Assembly (NCBI RefSeq): GCF_003858395.1
Contig: NZ_QWEV01000005.1
Span: 1,736,001-1,800,000 of the forward strand
DNA: 64,000 nt
DNA from: Acidipila sp. EB88
GTDB taxonomy: Bacteria; Acidobacteriota; Terriglobia; Terriglobales; Acidobacteriaceae
Reading direction: 5' to 3'
In this document: positions 1 through 9,391 of the stretch, piece after piece
Layout of the letters: every line of letters starts with the position of its first letter
Position numbering within the stretch: position 1 is the stretch's first letter
Notes under the pieces: model-generated
What the model was told of the DNA's origin: nothing
The model's input: only the letters and a program-made list of their open reading frames with translations
Database searches by the model: none
Position numbers and translations under genes: made by a program

Positions 1-1161
1 AGCGCGGAGCCCGAGGAGTACTGGCCGCACCTCGGCGACGCCATCCTGCGCGACAAGCACATCGCTATCGGCAACGGCATGACCTACACCAACATCTTCC
101 CGTTCCTCCATACGCTCGGCGTGCAGGAGCACTGGAAACAGGACAACCAGCAGAAGCGCGTCTATCTCCTCACCCGCTCCGCCTTCCTGGGCCAGCAGCG
201 CGTCGGCGCTACCACCTGGTCGGGCGATGTCTACTCCAGCTACTGGGCGCTGCAGCACCAGGTCCCTGCCGGCCTCAACTTCGCCGTTTCCGGCATGCCC
301 TACTGGACCACCGACATCGGCGGCTACCACCAGCCCGACCCCGGCAAGACCCAGTTCGAGCCCGGCTACCAGGACCTCTACGCCCGCTGGTTTGAGTACG
401 GCGCCTTTTGCCCCGTCTTCCGCACCCACGGCCACCGCGATCACAACGAGTTCTGGACCTACAACCGCGTCGAGCCCATCCTGCTCAAGTACGACAAGCT
501 CCGCTACCGCCTCATGCCCTACCTCTACTCGCTCGCGTGGCGCGTCACCAATGACGACTACACCATCCAGCGCCCACTCGTGATGGACTGGCGCACCGAT
601 CCCAAAGTCCGCGACATCGGCGACCAGTTCATGTTCGGGCCCGCGTTGCTCGTCAGCCCCGTGCTTGAGCAGGACGCCACGAAGCGGCGCCTTTACCTGC
701 CCGCCTCGCCTATGTGGTACGACTTCTGGACCGGCAGCACCACGCCCGGCAACCAGTACGTCGAGGCCGACGCCCCGCTCGATCAACTCCCGCTCTACGT
801 GCGCGCCGGCTCCATCCTGCCCATGGGACCCGAAATCGAATACACCAACCAGAAGCCCGATGCCCCCATCGAACTCCGCGTCTACCGCGGCGCCGACGGC
901 GACTTCCAGCTCTACGAAGACACCGGCGACACCTACGCCTACACCAAAGGCCAGCACGCCATCATCCCCATGCACTGGGACAACGCCGCCAGCCAGCTCA
1001 CGATCGGCGCCCGCACCGGCACCTACCCAGGCATGGTCGCCACCCGCAAATTCCGCGTGGTCTTCGTCGCCGCCAACCACGGCGCCGGACCGCTTGAAAG
1101 CAAAGATGCCGATCAGGAGGTGACCTACTCAGGCCAGTCCGTCTCCGTAAAACCTCGCTGA
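1..1161 (+). CDS. Glycoside hydrolase family 31, alpha-xylosidase/glucosidase type (3' part)
   Basis: The reading frame is open from base 1, so the gene starts upstream of the window and about 386 codons are visible. The product is the C-terminal half of a GH31 retaining alpha-glycosidase. The first residues, SAEPE, match the stretch directly after the catalytic Asp in GH31 (pattern D-x-x-E-P), so the nucleophile codon probably lies just outside the window. The acid/base Asp is in WSGDV (codon 226-228). WTTDIGGY and FRTHGHRD further on are also typical of the family. The C-terminal beta-sandwich has PLYVRAGSILPMGP. A GH8 oligoxylanase-like enzyme nearby suggests xylan or xyloglucan side-chain trimming, which is inference. 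The family call is firm; the substrate is not. Confidence 0.9.
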   Translation, partial: SAEPEEYWPHLGDAILRDKHIAIGNGMTYTNIFPFLHTLGVQEHWKQDNQQKRVYLLTRSAFLGQQRVGATTWSGDVYSSYWALQHQVPAGLNFAVSGMPYWTTDIGGYHQPDPGKTQFEPGYQDLYARWFEYGAFCPVFRTHGHRDHNEFWTYNRVEPILLKYDKLRYRLMPYLYSLAWRVTNDDYTIQRPLVMDWRTDPKVRDIGDQFMFGPALLVSPVLEQDATKRRLYLPASPMWYDFWTGSTTPGNQYVEADAPLDQLPLYVRAGSILPMGPEIEYTNQKPDAPIELRVYRGADGDFQLYEDTGDTYAYTKGQHAIIPMHWDNAASQLTIGARTGTYPGMVATRKFRVVFVAANHGAGPLESKDADQEVTYSGQSVSVKPR

Positions 1162-1394
1162 TCCTCATGCACAGCCCAGGCGGGCGAGGGCCATTACCAC
1201 CTCCCCGCGGCGAGTCACCCGGCAGTCTTGCTGCTGGCACAGCCTGAGCGGCAAACACAACGGGTGCCCCACATCTCGCCCCTGAGCTGTGGGGCACCAC
1301 AAAACTCCATCCTCCTCACGCCCGGGCCAACTCACCGCTACCAACGACCGGCCATGTTTACAACCACCAAACCCGCAAGCGAAGATACTGAGCT

Positions 1395-3295
1395 ATGCCG
1401 TGCAGACCTGCCGTCTCCCTCTGGCCGCCCGCCACACTCTGCACCACACTCTGCACCTTGGCCATGCTTGCACTCGCCACCCTCGCCTCGGCACAAACCC
1501 CCACGCCTGCTTCGCCCCCGCAGGCATGGGCTCCCAGCAGAACCCGCAAGCCCAGCCCGGCCAGGGCAGCGTCTCCACCGGTCTCGCGCAACCGGCCATT
1601 CTTGACAGCCAGCAACGCCCCATCACCGCTGGCGGTTTCGTTCCCACCGGCCCCATCGTCTTCAAAGACATCACCAAGCAATCCGGCCTCGCCACCTGGT
1701 CCCACCACATGGGTACCCCGCAAAAAGACCTCATCGTTGAGTCCATCGGCTCCGGCGTCGCCCTGCTCGACTACGACCACGACGGCTGGCTCGACATCTA
1801 CCTCGTCAGTGGCTCCACCGCTGACGCCGAGTCCGGCAAAGCCACCCCGCCCCATGCGGCGCTCTTCCACAACAACCACGACGGCACCTTCACCGACGTC
1901 GCAGCGAAAGCCGGCGTCGCCAACGACCGCTGGGGCTTCGGCGTCGTGGTCGGCGACTACGACAACGACGGCTGGCCCGACATCTACGTCACCAACAACG
2001 GGGCGAACCGCCTCTATCGCAACAATCACGACGGCACCTTCACCGACGTTGCCGAAAAAGCTGGGGTCACCGTCGGCGGCTGGACCACCGGCGCCACCTG
2101 GGGCGACTACGACGGCGACGGCAACCTCGATCTCTACGTTCCCGGCTACGTCAAAATGTCCGAGCTCGCGAAGCTCTACGCCGCTAACTCCACGCCGCCC
2201 TCCTGCCAGTTCCGCGGCGTCAAGGTTATGTGCGGCCCGCGCGGCCTTCCCGGCGAGGCCGACCACCTATTCCGCAACAACGGCGATGGCACATTCACCG
2301 ACCAGACCCAGCACGCCGGCGTCACCGATACCGGCCACTACTATGGCCTCGCCTCGCTCTTCGTCGACGTCAACAACGACGGCAAACCCGACCTGCTCGT
2401 CGCCAACGACTCCACGCCCAACTACCTCTACATGAACAAGGGCGACGGCACCTTCACCGACGCCAGCTTTGAAAGCGGCTACGCCGTCAACGAGAGCGGT
2501 CGCGAAACCGCCAGCATGGGCATCGCCGCCGGCGATCTCACCCACAACGGCCGCATCGACCTCTACAACACCACCTTCTCCGACGACTACAACCCGCTCT
2601 ACCGCAACGAAGGCGATGGCAACTTCAACGACATCGCCCAGCAGGCCGGCATCGCCGAACCCACCATCCCCTTTCTCGGCTGGGGCACCGGCTTCTTTGA
2701 CTACGACAACGACGGCTGGCTCGACCTCTTCATCGCCAACGGCCACGTCTACCCGCAGGCCGACGCGCAGCACTGGGGCACCACCTGGGCCCAGCGCCCG
2801 CTGCTGTTCCACAACACTCAGGGCAAGCTCTCGCTGGTCCCTCCCGTCGAGGGCACCGGTCTCGCCGTCGTGGTGCCCTCGCGCGGCATGGCCTCGGGTG
2901 ACCTGTTCAACGATGGCCACATCGACGTCGTCCTCAACAACATGGACTCCGCGCCCACCCTGCTCCGCGACGTCGCCCCCGGCAGCAACCACTGGGTCGC
3001 CTTCCGCCTCGTCGGCGCCACTGCCACGCAGCCCGGCAAGCCCGCCAGCCCGCGCGACGCCATCGGCGCCACCGTCTGGGTCACGGCAAACGGTTTCCGC
3101 CAGCGCATGGATGTCACAGCCGGCGGCTCCTTCGCCTCCTCCTCCGACCAGCGTCTCCACTTCGGCCTCGGCGCCGCCACCACCATCGACAAGCTCGAAG
3201 TCCGCTGGCCCTCCGGCCACTCCGAGACCCTTACTCCCCCTACAAAGCTCGACCGCTTCTACACGCTGAGCGAGGGCAAGGGCGTCGCGGAGTAA
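1395..3295 (+). CDS. CRTAC1-type FG-GAP repeat protein with ASPIC/UnbV domain (one apparent frameshift)
   Basis: Secreted beta-propeller-like protein of unknown biochemical role, common in Acidobacteria. FG-GAP calcium-binding loops repeat along the chain (DYDHDGWLDIYL, DYDNDGWPDIYV, DYDGDGNLDLYV, DVNNDGKPDLLV, DYDNDGWLDLFI). The C terminus is an ASPIC/UnbV domain (HFGLGAATTIDKLEVRWPSG). The ATG at 1395 opens a clear Sec signal peptide ending LASAQ, but this frame runs out and the FG-GAP part lies in the frame one base back. Adding one C to the C5 run at 1515-1519 joins the two frames into 633 codons. Without the repair, the longest open frame starts at 1289 and has no signal peptide, and an in-frame ATG lies at 1526. 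A sequencing error is more likely than a pseudogene. Confidence 0.85.
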
Positions 3296-3543
3296 GCGAT
3301 CGCTCCAGCGCCCCCTCAGCCGTCGTACGGTAAGCACTCGCTTCACACAACTCATCCGAGCGCCCCTCACCACGCCGTCCGAGCAAACTCTGGCTTGGCC
3401 TCCACCCGCAACTCGTATCCGTGCAGTCCGCGCACCGAGGCGGCGTGCAGCACGCACCCATTCGCTGTTACAGTCCGTCTGCAGGCAAACGAAGCCGCCA
3501 GCGCCCAGCGGCGCCAAAAGCCCTCGAACAAACGGAGCAAGCC

Positions 3544-4059
3544 TTGAGCCTCATCTCACTCATTCTCATCTTCACCCTGTCCCTCGTGCCCGCGCCGTCC
3601 GGCCCGGCAAGCGCTCCGGCGCCGTCTCAGGCCACGCAATCCGCCGCCACCGCTCCGTTTGACCCCATCGCCGATGAAGCCCTTGCCGCCATGCGCGCAC
3701 GTGCCGACGAACTCAAAATCGGCGGCGTCGCCATCGTCGCCTACATGCCTGGTGACACGCTCCAGTCCTGGAGCTCCAAGATGGTCGTCGTCGGCCGCTA
3801 CAAGGACCTGCCCTCCGCCACCGACAAGGGCTCCAACCTCCTCGGTATCGTCTATGCCAAGGCCGCTGAAATGGCCGACACCCGCAAGGACAGTGGCTCG
3901 CAGGTGCGTCCTCCCATGACCGGCGAGTTCGGCTGGCAGGGAGGCGTCACTGCCCAGGGCAAAAACGGCTTCCTGATCGCCGCCTTCAGCGGTGGCAAAT
4001 CTGAAGATGACGTGCAGGTTTCGCGCGCAGGCCTTGAGAAACTCAAGCAGCGCCTCTAA
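3544..4059 (+). CDS. Small exported protein, possibly GlcG/HbpS-like
   Basis: About 171 residues. A TTG at 3544 follows a GGAG Shine-Dalgarno (3534-3537) and opens directly on a signal peptide (SLISLILIFTLSLVPAPSG), so I prefer it to the longer upstream frame beginning at 3421, whose N terminus looks non-coding. The mature part has an alpha/beta pattern and ends with a glycine-rich stretch (GGVTAQGKNGFLIAAFSGG) followed by a predicted helix (DVQVSRAGLEKLKQ). That layout recalls the GlcG/HbpS (DUF336) fold, whose members bind haem or small ligands. This resemblance was read by eye and is weak; no catalytic residues are evident. It sits between the CRTAC1 and GH8 genes on the same strand. Confidence 0.6.
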   Translation: MSLISLILIFTLSLVPAPSGPASAPAPSQATQSAATAPFDPIADEALAAMRARADELKIGGVAIVAYMPGDTLQSWSSKMVVVGRYKDLPSATDKGSNLLGIVYAKAAEMADTRKDSGSQVRPPMTGEFGWQGGVTAQGKNGFLIAAFSGGKSEDDVQVSRAGLEKLKQRL

Positions 4060-4325
4060 CCATGACAAGCCGTACCGCGACGAGCGAGGTGCCGCCCTGG
4101 CAGCAGTACACACCCGGTCACCCTGCTGCTTGACGCCACCCCAGGCTCCCCGCCTGCGATGGACGCGCGCAGCTCGCGCCAACGATCACGCACAGGGCTG
4201 GCGCCAGACACAAGGGGCCGTAGCGACGCAGGGGACGCAACTCCGACGCAGCGTTCCCTCTGCTCAGGGCCGTGCTGCTCCACAACCCCGCGCCCACCCG
4301 ACCACAACACTGCTGTAGGGGGTCC

Positions 4326-5869
4326 ATGTTGCTTCGCTCTTGCTGTGCTTTCCAGCCGGCGCTTCCCCTGGCACTCCTCGGCGCCCTTCTTCCAGCCGCC
4401 GGCAGCCTGGCCGCCGCGCAATCCACGCCGCACCAGGATGCCCCGCAGCAATCCATCCCGCCACTGCCCGGCGACGGCAGCGGCGCGTTCCACACCCACC
4501 ACTACCGCGACCTCTTCGCCGAGCAGGGCAAAACTCCCGCCGAAACTCACGCCAAAATCGAGCGCGCCTTCCAGCAGCTTTTCCACGGCGACGCCACTTC
4601 CGAGCGCGTCTACTTCGAGGCCGGCTCCAACGCCGACGGCCCACTCGCCTACATCACCGATTGGGCCAACAACGACGCGCGCACCGAGGGCATGAGCTAC
4701 GGCATGATGATCGCCGTCCAGCTCAACCACAAGCGCGAGTTCGACGCCCTTTGGAACTGGTCCAACACCTTCATGCGCATCACGGACCCAGGCAATCCAA
4801 ACGTCGGCTACTTCGCCTGGTCCATGAACACCGACGGCACCCCGCGCTCCACCGGCCCGCGCCCGACGGCGAAGAGTACTACGCCATGTCGCTGCTGTTC
4901 GCCGCCCGCCGCTGGGGCGACGGCGCGGGCATCTACAACTACCAGGAGCAGGCCGATACCATCCTGCGCGGCATGCGCCACCATCCATTGCTCACCGCCA
5001 CCGGCCCGTTCCGCATCCATCCCGGCGATCAGCCCTTTCAATACAGCCAGACCCCGCTTCCCAGCCCCAACAACACCGAGCAGCAGCAGGCCGAGGCCAA
5101 CCTCGCCATCGAAGCCCGCGGCGAACACAAGCCGTCCGCAACGACCGCCCCGCCGCCGCACCCCGCTCCTCGCCAAACCACCGCCGGCCCCATGCTCGAG
5201 GAAGAGCACACCATGGTCCGCTTTGTGCCCGATGTCGGCGCGGGTTTCACCGACGCCTCCTATCACCTGCCCGCCTTCTACGAGCTGTTCGCGCACTGGG
5301 GCCCAGCGGAAGACCGCGCCTGGTGGTCCAAAGCCGCCGATGTGAGCCGCGTTCTGTTCGCCACCGTCACCGGTCCACATACCGGCCTTTCGCCCGACCA
5401 GAGCAACTTCGACATGACCCCTCTGGTGCGGCACGGCGAACCCGTGCCTTTCTCCTATGACTCTTGGCGCACCGCCAGCAACTGGTCCGTCGACGCAAGC
5501 TGGTGGCACAAGGACCCCACCGAGACCGTGCTCAGCGACCGCATCCAGGGCTTCCTCATCGGGGAAGGCATCAGCACCTTCGCAGACCGCTACACCCTCG
5601 ATGGCAAGCCCCTGTCCACCCGCCACTCCGTCGGCATGGTCGCGGCCACCACCGTCGCCGGCCTCGCCGCCACCCCCGGCGCGAACGAGCGCGCCTTTGT
5701 GGAAGAGCTCTGGCGTACCCCCATCCCGGTCGGCGAACAGCGCTACTTCGATGGCATGCTGTATCTCATGAGCATGCTTCACTGCAGCGGGCAGTTCCGC
5801 ATCCTTGAGTCCGAAACGGCCGCCACGCAACCCGCCGACCCTTCCATCGCCCGACACGGACAGCCATGA
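4326..5869 (+). CDS. Glycoside hydrolase family 8, reducing-end oligoxylanase-like (one apparent frameshift)
   Basis: The ATG at 4326 follows AGGGGG and opens a signal peptide (PLALLGALLPAAGSLAAAQ). RTEGMSYGMMI carries the GH8 acid Glu and is especially like reducing-end-xylose-releasing exo-oligoxylanases (Rex, EC 3.2.1.156). Downstream, TDASYHLPAFYELFAHWG matches the region with the family's catalytic base. The frame breaks at 4856-4859, inside the expected motif AP-DGEEYYAMSLLFAARRWG. One extra C in the CCC run at 4856-4858 restores a 514-codon gene. The stop overlaps the next start (ATGA at 5866), so the two genes are likely translationally coupled. Role: probably hydrolysis of xylo-oligosaccharides outside the cytoplasm. 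Family certain, exact specificity inferred. Confidence 0.88.
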
Positions 5870-7755
5870 GCCCGGCGTCGCCCCCGAGCGCCGCCGCAGC
5901 GCGACTGCTCCGCGCCTGCTTGCGCCCGCCCGCTCAGGCCTGCATCCACAGCGGCAGGCATGCCCACGGCCGATCGCTCCCCGCCCTGCTCTGCCTCCTG
6001 CTGCTGCCCGCACTGCTGGTAGCAGCAGCGCACACAACAGCAGCACAGTCTTCCGCCGCCGCAACCGCCCCGGCGACCCTGCCTGCCACCCTGCCGCAGC
6101 TCGTCGACATCACCGCCAAAACCGGCATCACCTTCCAGCACCTGTCCACCCCCGACAAGCGCTACATCCTCGACTCCATGAGCGGCGGCGTCGCCCTCAT
6201 CGACTTCGACCGCGACGGCTGGCCCGACATCTACTTCACCAACGCCCCCGACGTCGAGACCCCGCCGTCCAGCGCCGCTGGACCCACTGGCGCAGTGAAA
6301 GCGCGCAACGCCCTTTACCGCAACAACCACGACGGCACCTTCACCGACGTCACCGCGCGCGCCGGCATCGAGTACCCCTGCTGGTCCATGGGCGCCGTCG
6401 TCGGTGACTACAACAACGACGGCTGGCCCGATCTCCTCGTCTCCTGCTTCGGCGGCGTCGTGCTCTATCGCAACAACGGCAACGGCACCTTCACCGACGT
6501 CACTGTCGCGTCCGGCCTCGGCATCGACAGGGGCTGGGCCACCGGCGCCGCCTTCGGCGACTACGACAACGATGGATTCGTCGACCTCTTCGTCCCGCAC
6601 TACGTCGCGCTCGACCTCAAGGATCTGCCCGCCCTGGGCTCCAAAAAGACCTGCACCTACCACGACATCGCCGTACAGTGCGGCCCGCGCGGCCTCCAGG
6701 GCTCGCCCGACAGCCTGTACCGCAACAACGGCAACGGCACCTTCACCGACGTCTCTGCCCATTCCGGCGTCGACGATCCGCACCACTATTTCGGCCTCAC
6801 CAGCGTCTGGTCCGACTGGAACGACGACGGCAGGCTCGACCTCCTCGTTGCCAACGACGGCGAACCCAACTACCTCTACCGCAACGACGGCAGTGGCCAA
6901 TTCACTGACGTTGCGCTCGAAGCCGGCATCGCTCTCTCCAACGATGGCTCCGAGCAGGCCAATATGGGCGTCGCGCTCGGCGACTACCTCCACACCGGCC
7001 GCTTCTCCGTCGCCATTACTCACTTCAGCGACGAATACACCACGCTCTTCCGCAACGACGGCAAGCTCTCGTTCAACGACGTCTCCGCCGAAGCAGGCAT
7101 CCAGACCCCTACCGCGCCCTACGTGGGCTGGGGAACCGCCTTCTTCGATTTCGACAACGACGGCTGGCCCGACCTCGTGCTGCTCAACGGCCACGTCTAC
7201 CCGCAGGTCGACTCGCGCGCAGTCGGCACCCTTTACCGAGAGCCCAAGCTGCTCTTTCTCAACCAGCACAACGGCACCCTGCGCAACATCAGCAAGGCAG
7301 TGGGCCCCGCGCTGCAGGTCCCGCAGGTAAGCCGGGGTCTCGCCGTCGGCGATCTCTTCCGTGACGGCCACCTCGAACTCGTCGTCGAAAACCTCGAAGG
7401 CGGTCCCATGATCCTGCAGCCGCAGGGCGGTCCCAGCAACCACTGGGTCAGCTTCCAGCTCGAAGGCACCGCCAGCAACCGCCTCGCGCTCAACGCGCGC
7501 GTCCGTGTTACTTCCGGCGACCTCGTGCAACTCGACGAAGTCCGCAGCGGCGGCAGCTACCTGTCACAAAACGACCTGCCGCTGCACTTCGGCTTGGGCA
7601 GCCACGACAAGCTCGACACCGTCGAGATCCTCTGGCCATCGGGCCACCGGGAAACAGTCCACAACCTCGCCGTCGACCATTCCTACTACGTGCTCGAAGG
7701 CCAGGGCCTCGTTCCCGAACAACGTATCCAGCCACAGACCCCGGCACACCGGTAA
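5866..7755 (+). CDS. CRTAC1-type FG-GAP repeat protein with ASPIC/UnbV domain
   Basis: 629 residues, intact, and paralogous to the protein at 1395-3295. After an N-terminal hydrophobic export signal (ALLCLLLLPALLVAAAHTTAAQ) come repeated FG-GAP loops (DFDRDGWPDIYF, DYNNDGWPDLLV, DYDNDGFVDLFV, DWNDDGRLDLLV, DFDNDGWPDLVL). The C-terminal ASPIC/UnbV domain reads HFGLGSHDKLDTVEILWPSGH. Its start overlaps the GH8 stop by four bases (ATGA), implying co-expression with the xylan-type hydrolase. The family has no established enzymatic function; secretion with glycoside hydrolases suggests a surface or glycan-binding role, which is inference. A REP-like repeat begins 57 bases after the stop. Confidence 0.9.
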   Translation: MSPASPPSAAAARLLRACLRPPAQACIHSGRHAHGRSLPALLCLLLLPALLVAAAHTTAAQSSAAATAPATLPATLPQLVDITAKTGITFQHLSTPDKRYILDSMSGGVALIDFDRDGWPDIYFTNAPDVETPPSSAAGPTGAVKARNALYRNNHDGTFTDVTARAGIEYPCWSMGAVVGDYNNDGWPDLLVSCFGGVVLYRNNGNGTFTDVTVASGLGIDRGWATGAAFGDYDNDGFVDLFVPHYVALDLKDLPALGSKKTCTYHDIAVQCGPRGLQGSPDSLYRNNGNGTFTDVSAHSGVDDPHHYFGLTSVWSDWNDDGRLDLLVANDGEPNYLYRNDGSGQFTDVALEAGIALSNDGSEQANMGVALGDYLHTGRFSVAITHFSDEYTTLFRNDGKLSFNDVSAEAGIQTPTAPYVGWGTAFFDFDNDGWPDLVLLNGHVYPQVDSRAVGTLYREPKLLFLNQHNGTLRNISKAVGPALQVPQVSRGLAVGDLFRDGHLELVVENLEGGPMILQPQGGPSNHWVSFQLEGTASNRLALNARVRVTSGDLVQLDEVRSGGSYLSQNDLPLHFGLGSHDKLDTVEILWPSGHRETVHNLAVDHSYYVLEGQGLVPEQRIQPQTPAHR

Positions 7756-7812
7756 CGCCCCAAACGACACGCTCGCCCAATGCCCTTAAGCAGGCAGCAA
7801 CGAGCAGAACTT

Positions 7813-7852
7813 AAAACCGCCTGCGCGGCTGGCGGCCACTTCGTGGCGGGTG
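7813..7852 (+). repeat. REP-like repeat, copy 1
   Basis: About 40 bases with two adjacent hairpins: CCGCC pairing with GGCGG, then GCCAC pairing with GTGGC around a TTC loop. The same sequence occurs at 47481-47516 (one substitution seen) and, inverted and identical over about 37 bases, at 48221-48258. Two hairpins in tandem, intergenic position and several dispersed copies are what REP elements mobilised by RAYT transposases look like. A decayed RAYT gene is present at 51334-51796. Confidence 0.75.
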
Positions 7853-7930
7853 CTCTACGCAGTGATCTCTACGTCGCAGCTCAAGAGCTTGTTACATATC
7901 TCGCACTGTCAAGGACGCAACGCTATCCTC

Positions 7931-8205
7931 CGGCAACTTCGGCGCTTTGCCATCTGCACTCGGCGTTTCGCTGACAAAACAGCGCGCTTCCTTCTGCAGT
8001 TCCGGCGCATCGCCAGGAACGCCACGTTAAAGCGTCTGCAACTTCGGCGCTTCACTAACAACTCCGAGCATTCCCCTAATGCAAACCTGACTCTTCCCAC
8101 CGCGACCAAGGCGATCGCTGGCAAGGCAGCGTGCTTCCTTGCTGCAGGTTCGTTGCGTTCCCAATATCGCGGCGGATCTTCTTCTGCAGTTGCGATGTCT
8201 GGCCA
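7931..8205. repeat. Degenerate intergenic repeats (in the gene-free stretch 7756-8448)
   Basis: The 693 bases between the CRTAC1 stop and the GAF gene hold no convincing gene. Within them, variants of CTGCANTTCGGCGCTT recur near 7931, 7992, 8034, 8137 and 8182. A longer imperfect pair, around AGCGYGCTTCCTT and CTGCAG, occurs at about 7969-8002 and 8119-8152. The open frames crossing this stretch encode only Arg/Cys-rich low-complexity translations of the repeats. Origin unknown. Confidence 0.45.
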
Positions 8206-8448
8206 GCAAGGTCTCGCGCCTTGCGCACTGCAGCCTCAAGGACGTTGCCAGCAGGCCCACAATCCCGGGCTGACCTGCGGCACGCCGTACAAACTCCCGA
8301 GGCTCCCGTACGGCAACCTCGGTGTCTTCGCCTACAATTTCGCACTGGTACCTGCGCCCCGGGTCTGGGCCATGGTGGGGCGTGTCCACAACGCACACGC
8401 CCCTAGCGTCGCAGGTGGCGTGCAGCCACCACAGCGGTCACAGCGCCT

Positions 8449-8973
8449 TCAACCTGCCTGCCGAAGTCGAAGCTCCACCAGTTGATCGGTCTGCTCTGCC
8501 AGCAGCTTCAGCCCGCGCACCTGCCACACTTTCAGTTCCCGGGGGATCACATCGCAGACGCAGATCGCACCGATTTTCTGCCCGGAAGGCAGATGAATCG
8601 GCGCCCCGGCGTAGAACCCTATCCTGCCTGTCATCATCACGGGGTATTTCGCGAACTTTGGGTGCGCGGCCACGTCTTCGACCTGGAACACGCCTTCCTG
8701 CTCCATCACGTGCCGGCCCAGGCTGCGCTCCAGCAGGACGCGGTCAGCATCCACGCCATAAGCCCCCGTCAGGTACAGCCAGGGCTCCAGCACCACCGAG
8801 ACCATGCCGATCGGTGCCCAGCAGAGCCCCGCCGCCAGTTCGGCCAGGTGGGAAAATGCCTCATCGCGCCCGGCGATCAACTCTCCGGATGTAGCGCCGC
8901 TCCAGGCCTCCCGCCTTGGTGGCAGGTCGCTGGTCACGATGCTGGATGTGCGACGTCGCGGACCGCTGTGCAC
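8449..8973 (-). CDS. GAF domain protein
   Basis: 174 residues forming essentially a single GAF domain. Landmarks include a helix EAFSHLAELAAGLCWAPIGMVSVV, then FQVEDVAAHPKFAKYP, RIGFYAGAPIHLPSGQKIGAICVCDVIPREL and a closing helix (LLAEQTDQLVEL), the usual order for the fold. I chose the GTG at 8973 because AGGGAGG lies just upstream on the minus strand. No output domain is attached, so it is likely a stand-alone ligand- or redox-sensing module acting in the cytoplasm with a partner not encoded next to it. The ligand cannot be told from the sequence. Confidence 0.8.
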   Translation of the reverse strand: MHSGPRRRTSSIVTSDLPPRREAWSGATSGELIAGRDEAFSHLAELAAGLCWAPIGMVSVVLEPWLYLTGAYGVDADRVLLERSLGRHVMEQEGVFQVEDVAAHPKFAKYPVMMTGRIGFYAGAPIHLPSGQKIGAICVCDVIPRELKVWQVRGLKLLAEQTDQLVELRLRQAG

Positions 8974-9391
8974 TGTGTGCGTCCTCCCTAAAAATTGCCG
9001 CGATAGACCCGCGGACCCGCCTGTACCAACTGCCGCCGGATTTTGCCGGACGCAGCGATGCAGCCCTCTACTCTCGAACGTGTTCGTAAAAGCAGCCCGT
9101 TCAGAGGCCGTGCTAAGTCATTGCCGCTCATGCTAGCTCATGAACTAATCCCTGAATGTTCGATCAGACGCAAACTTCTTCATTCAGGCTTCACCCGGAA
9201 GCGTCCCCGGGCCATAGCTCTGCTTACTAAGTAAGGCATCCCCTCATTTGCTGCCGGCAATCCGCCGCCATCAGCACAGCGCCAGGCACTCACCCTGCGC
9301 ACTCCGGCAGAGCCTGGTCCCGTATGCCGCACACTGTCTCACGAAAACACGCCACGCGCTACCCCCCAACGAACAGGCATCCTAAACTCCC
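8974..9391. other. Intergenic, no gene recognised
   Basis: 418 bases between the divergent GAF and topoisomerase IB genes. It must carry both promoters, but I see no confident -35/-10 pair, RNA gene or repeat in it. Short open frames here have no coding character. Confidence 0.5.

Noticed and set aside
5779..7530. 583-codon minus-strand frame over the second CRTAC1 gene
   Set aside because: Its Val/Gly/Asp repeats are the reverse reading of the FG-GAP loops, not a separate repeat protein.
7850..8485. Possible 211-residue protein in the repeat interval
   Set aside because: It translates the REP-like and degenerate repeats, has no Shine-Dalgarno and no coding pattern.
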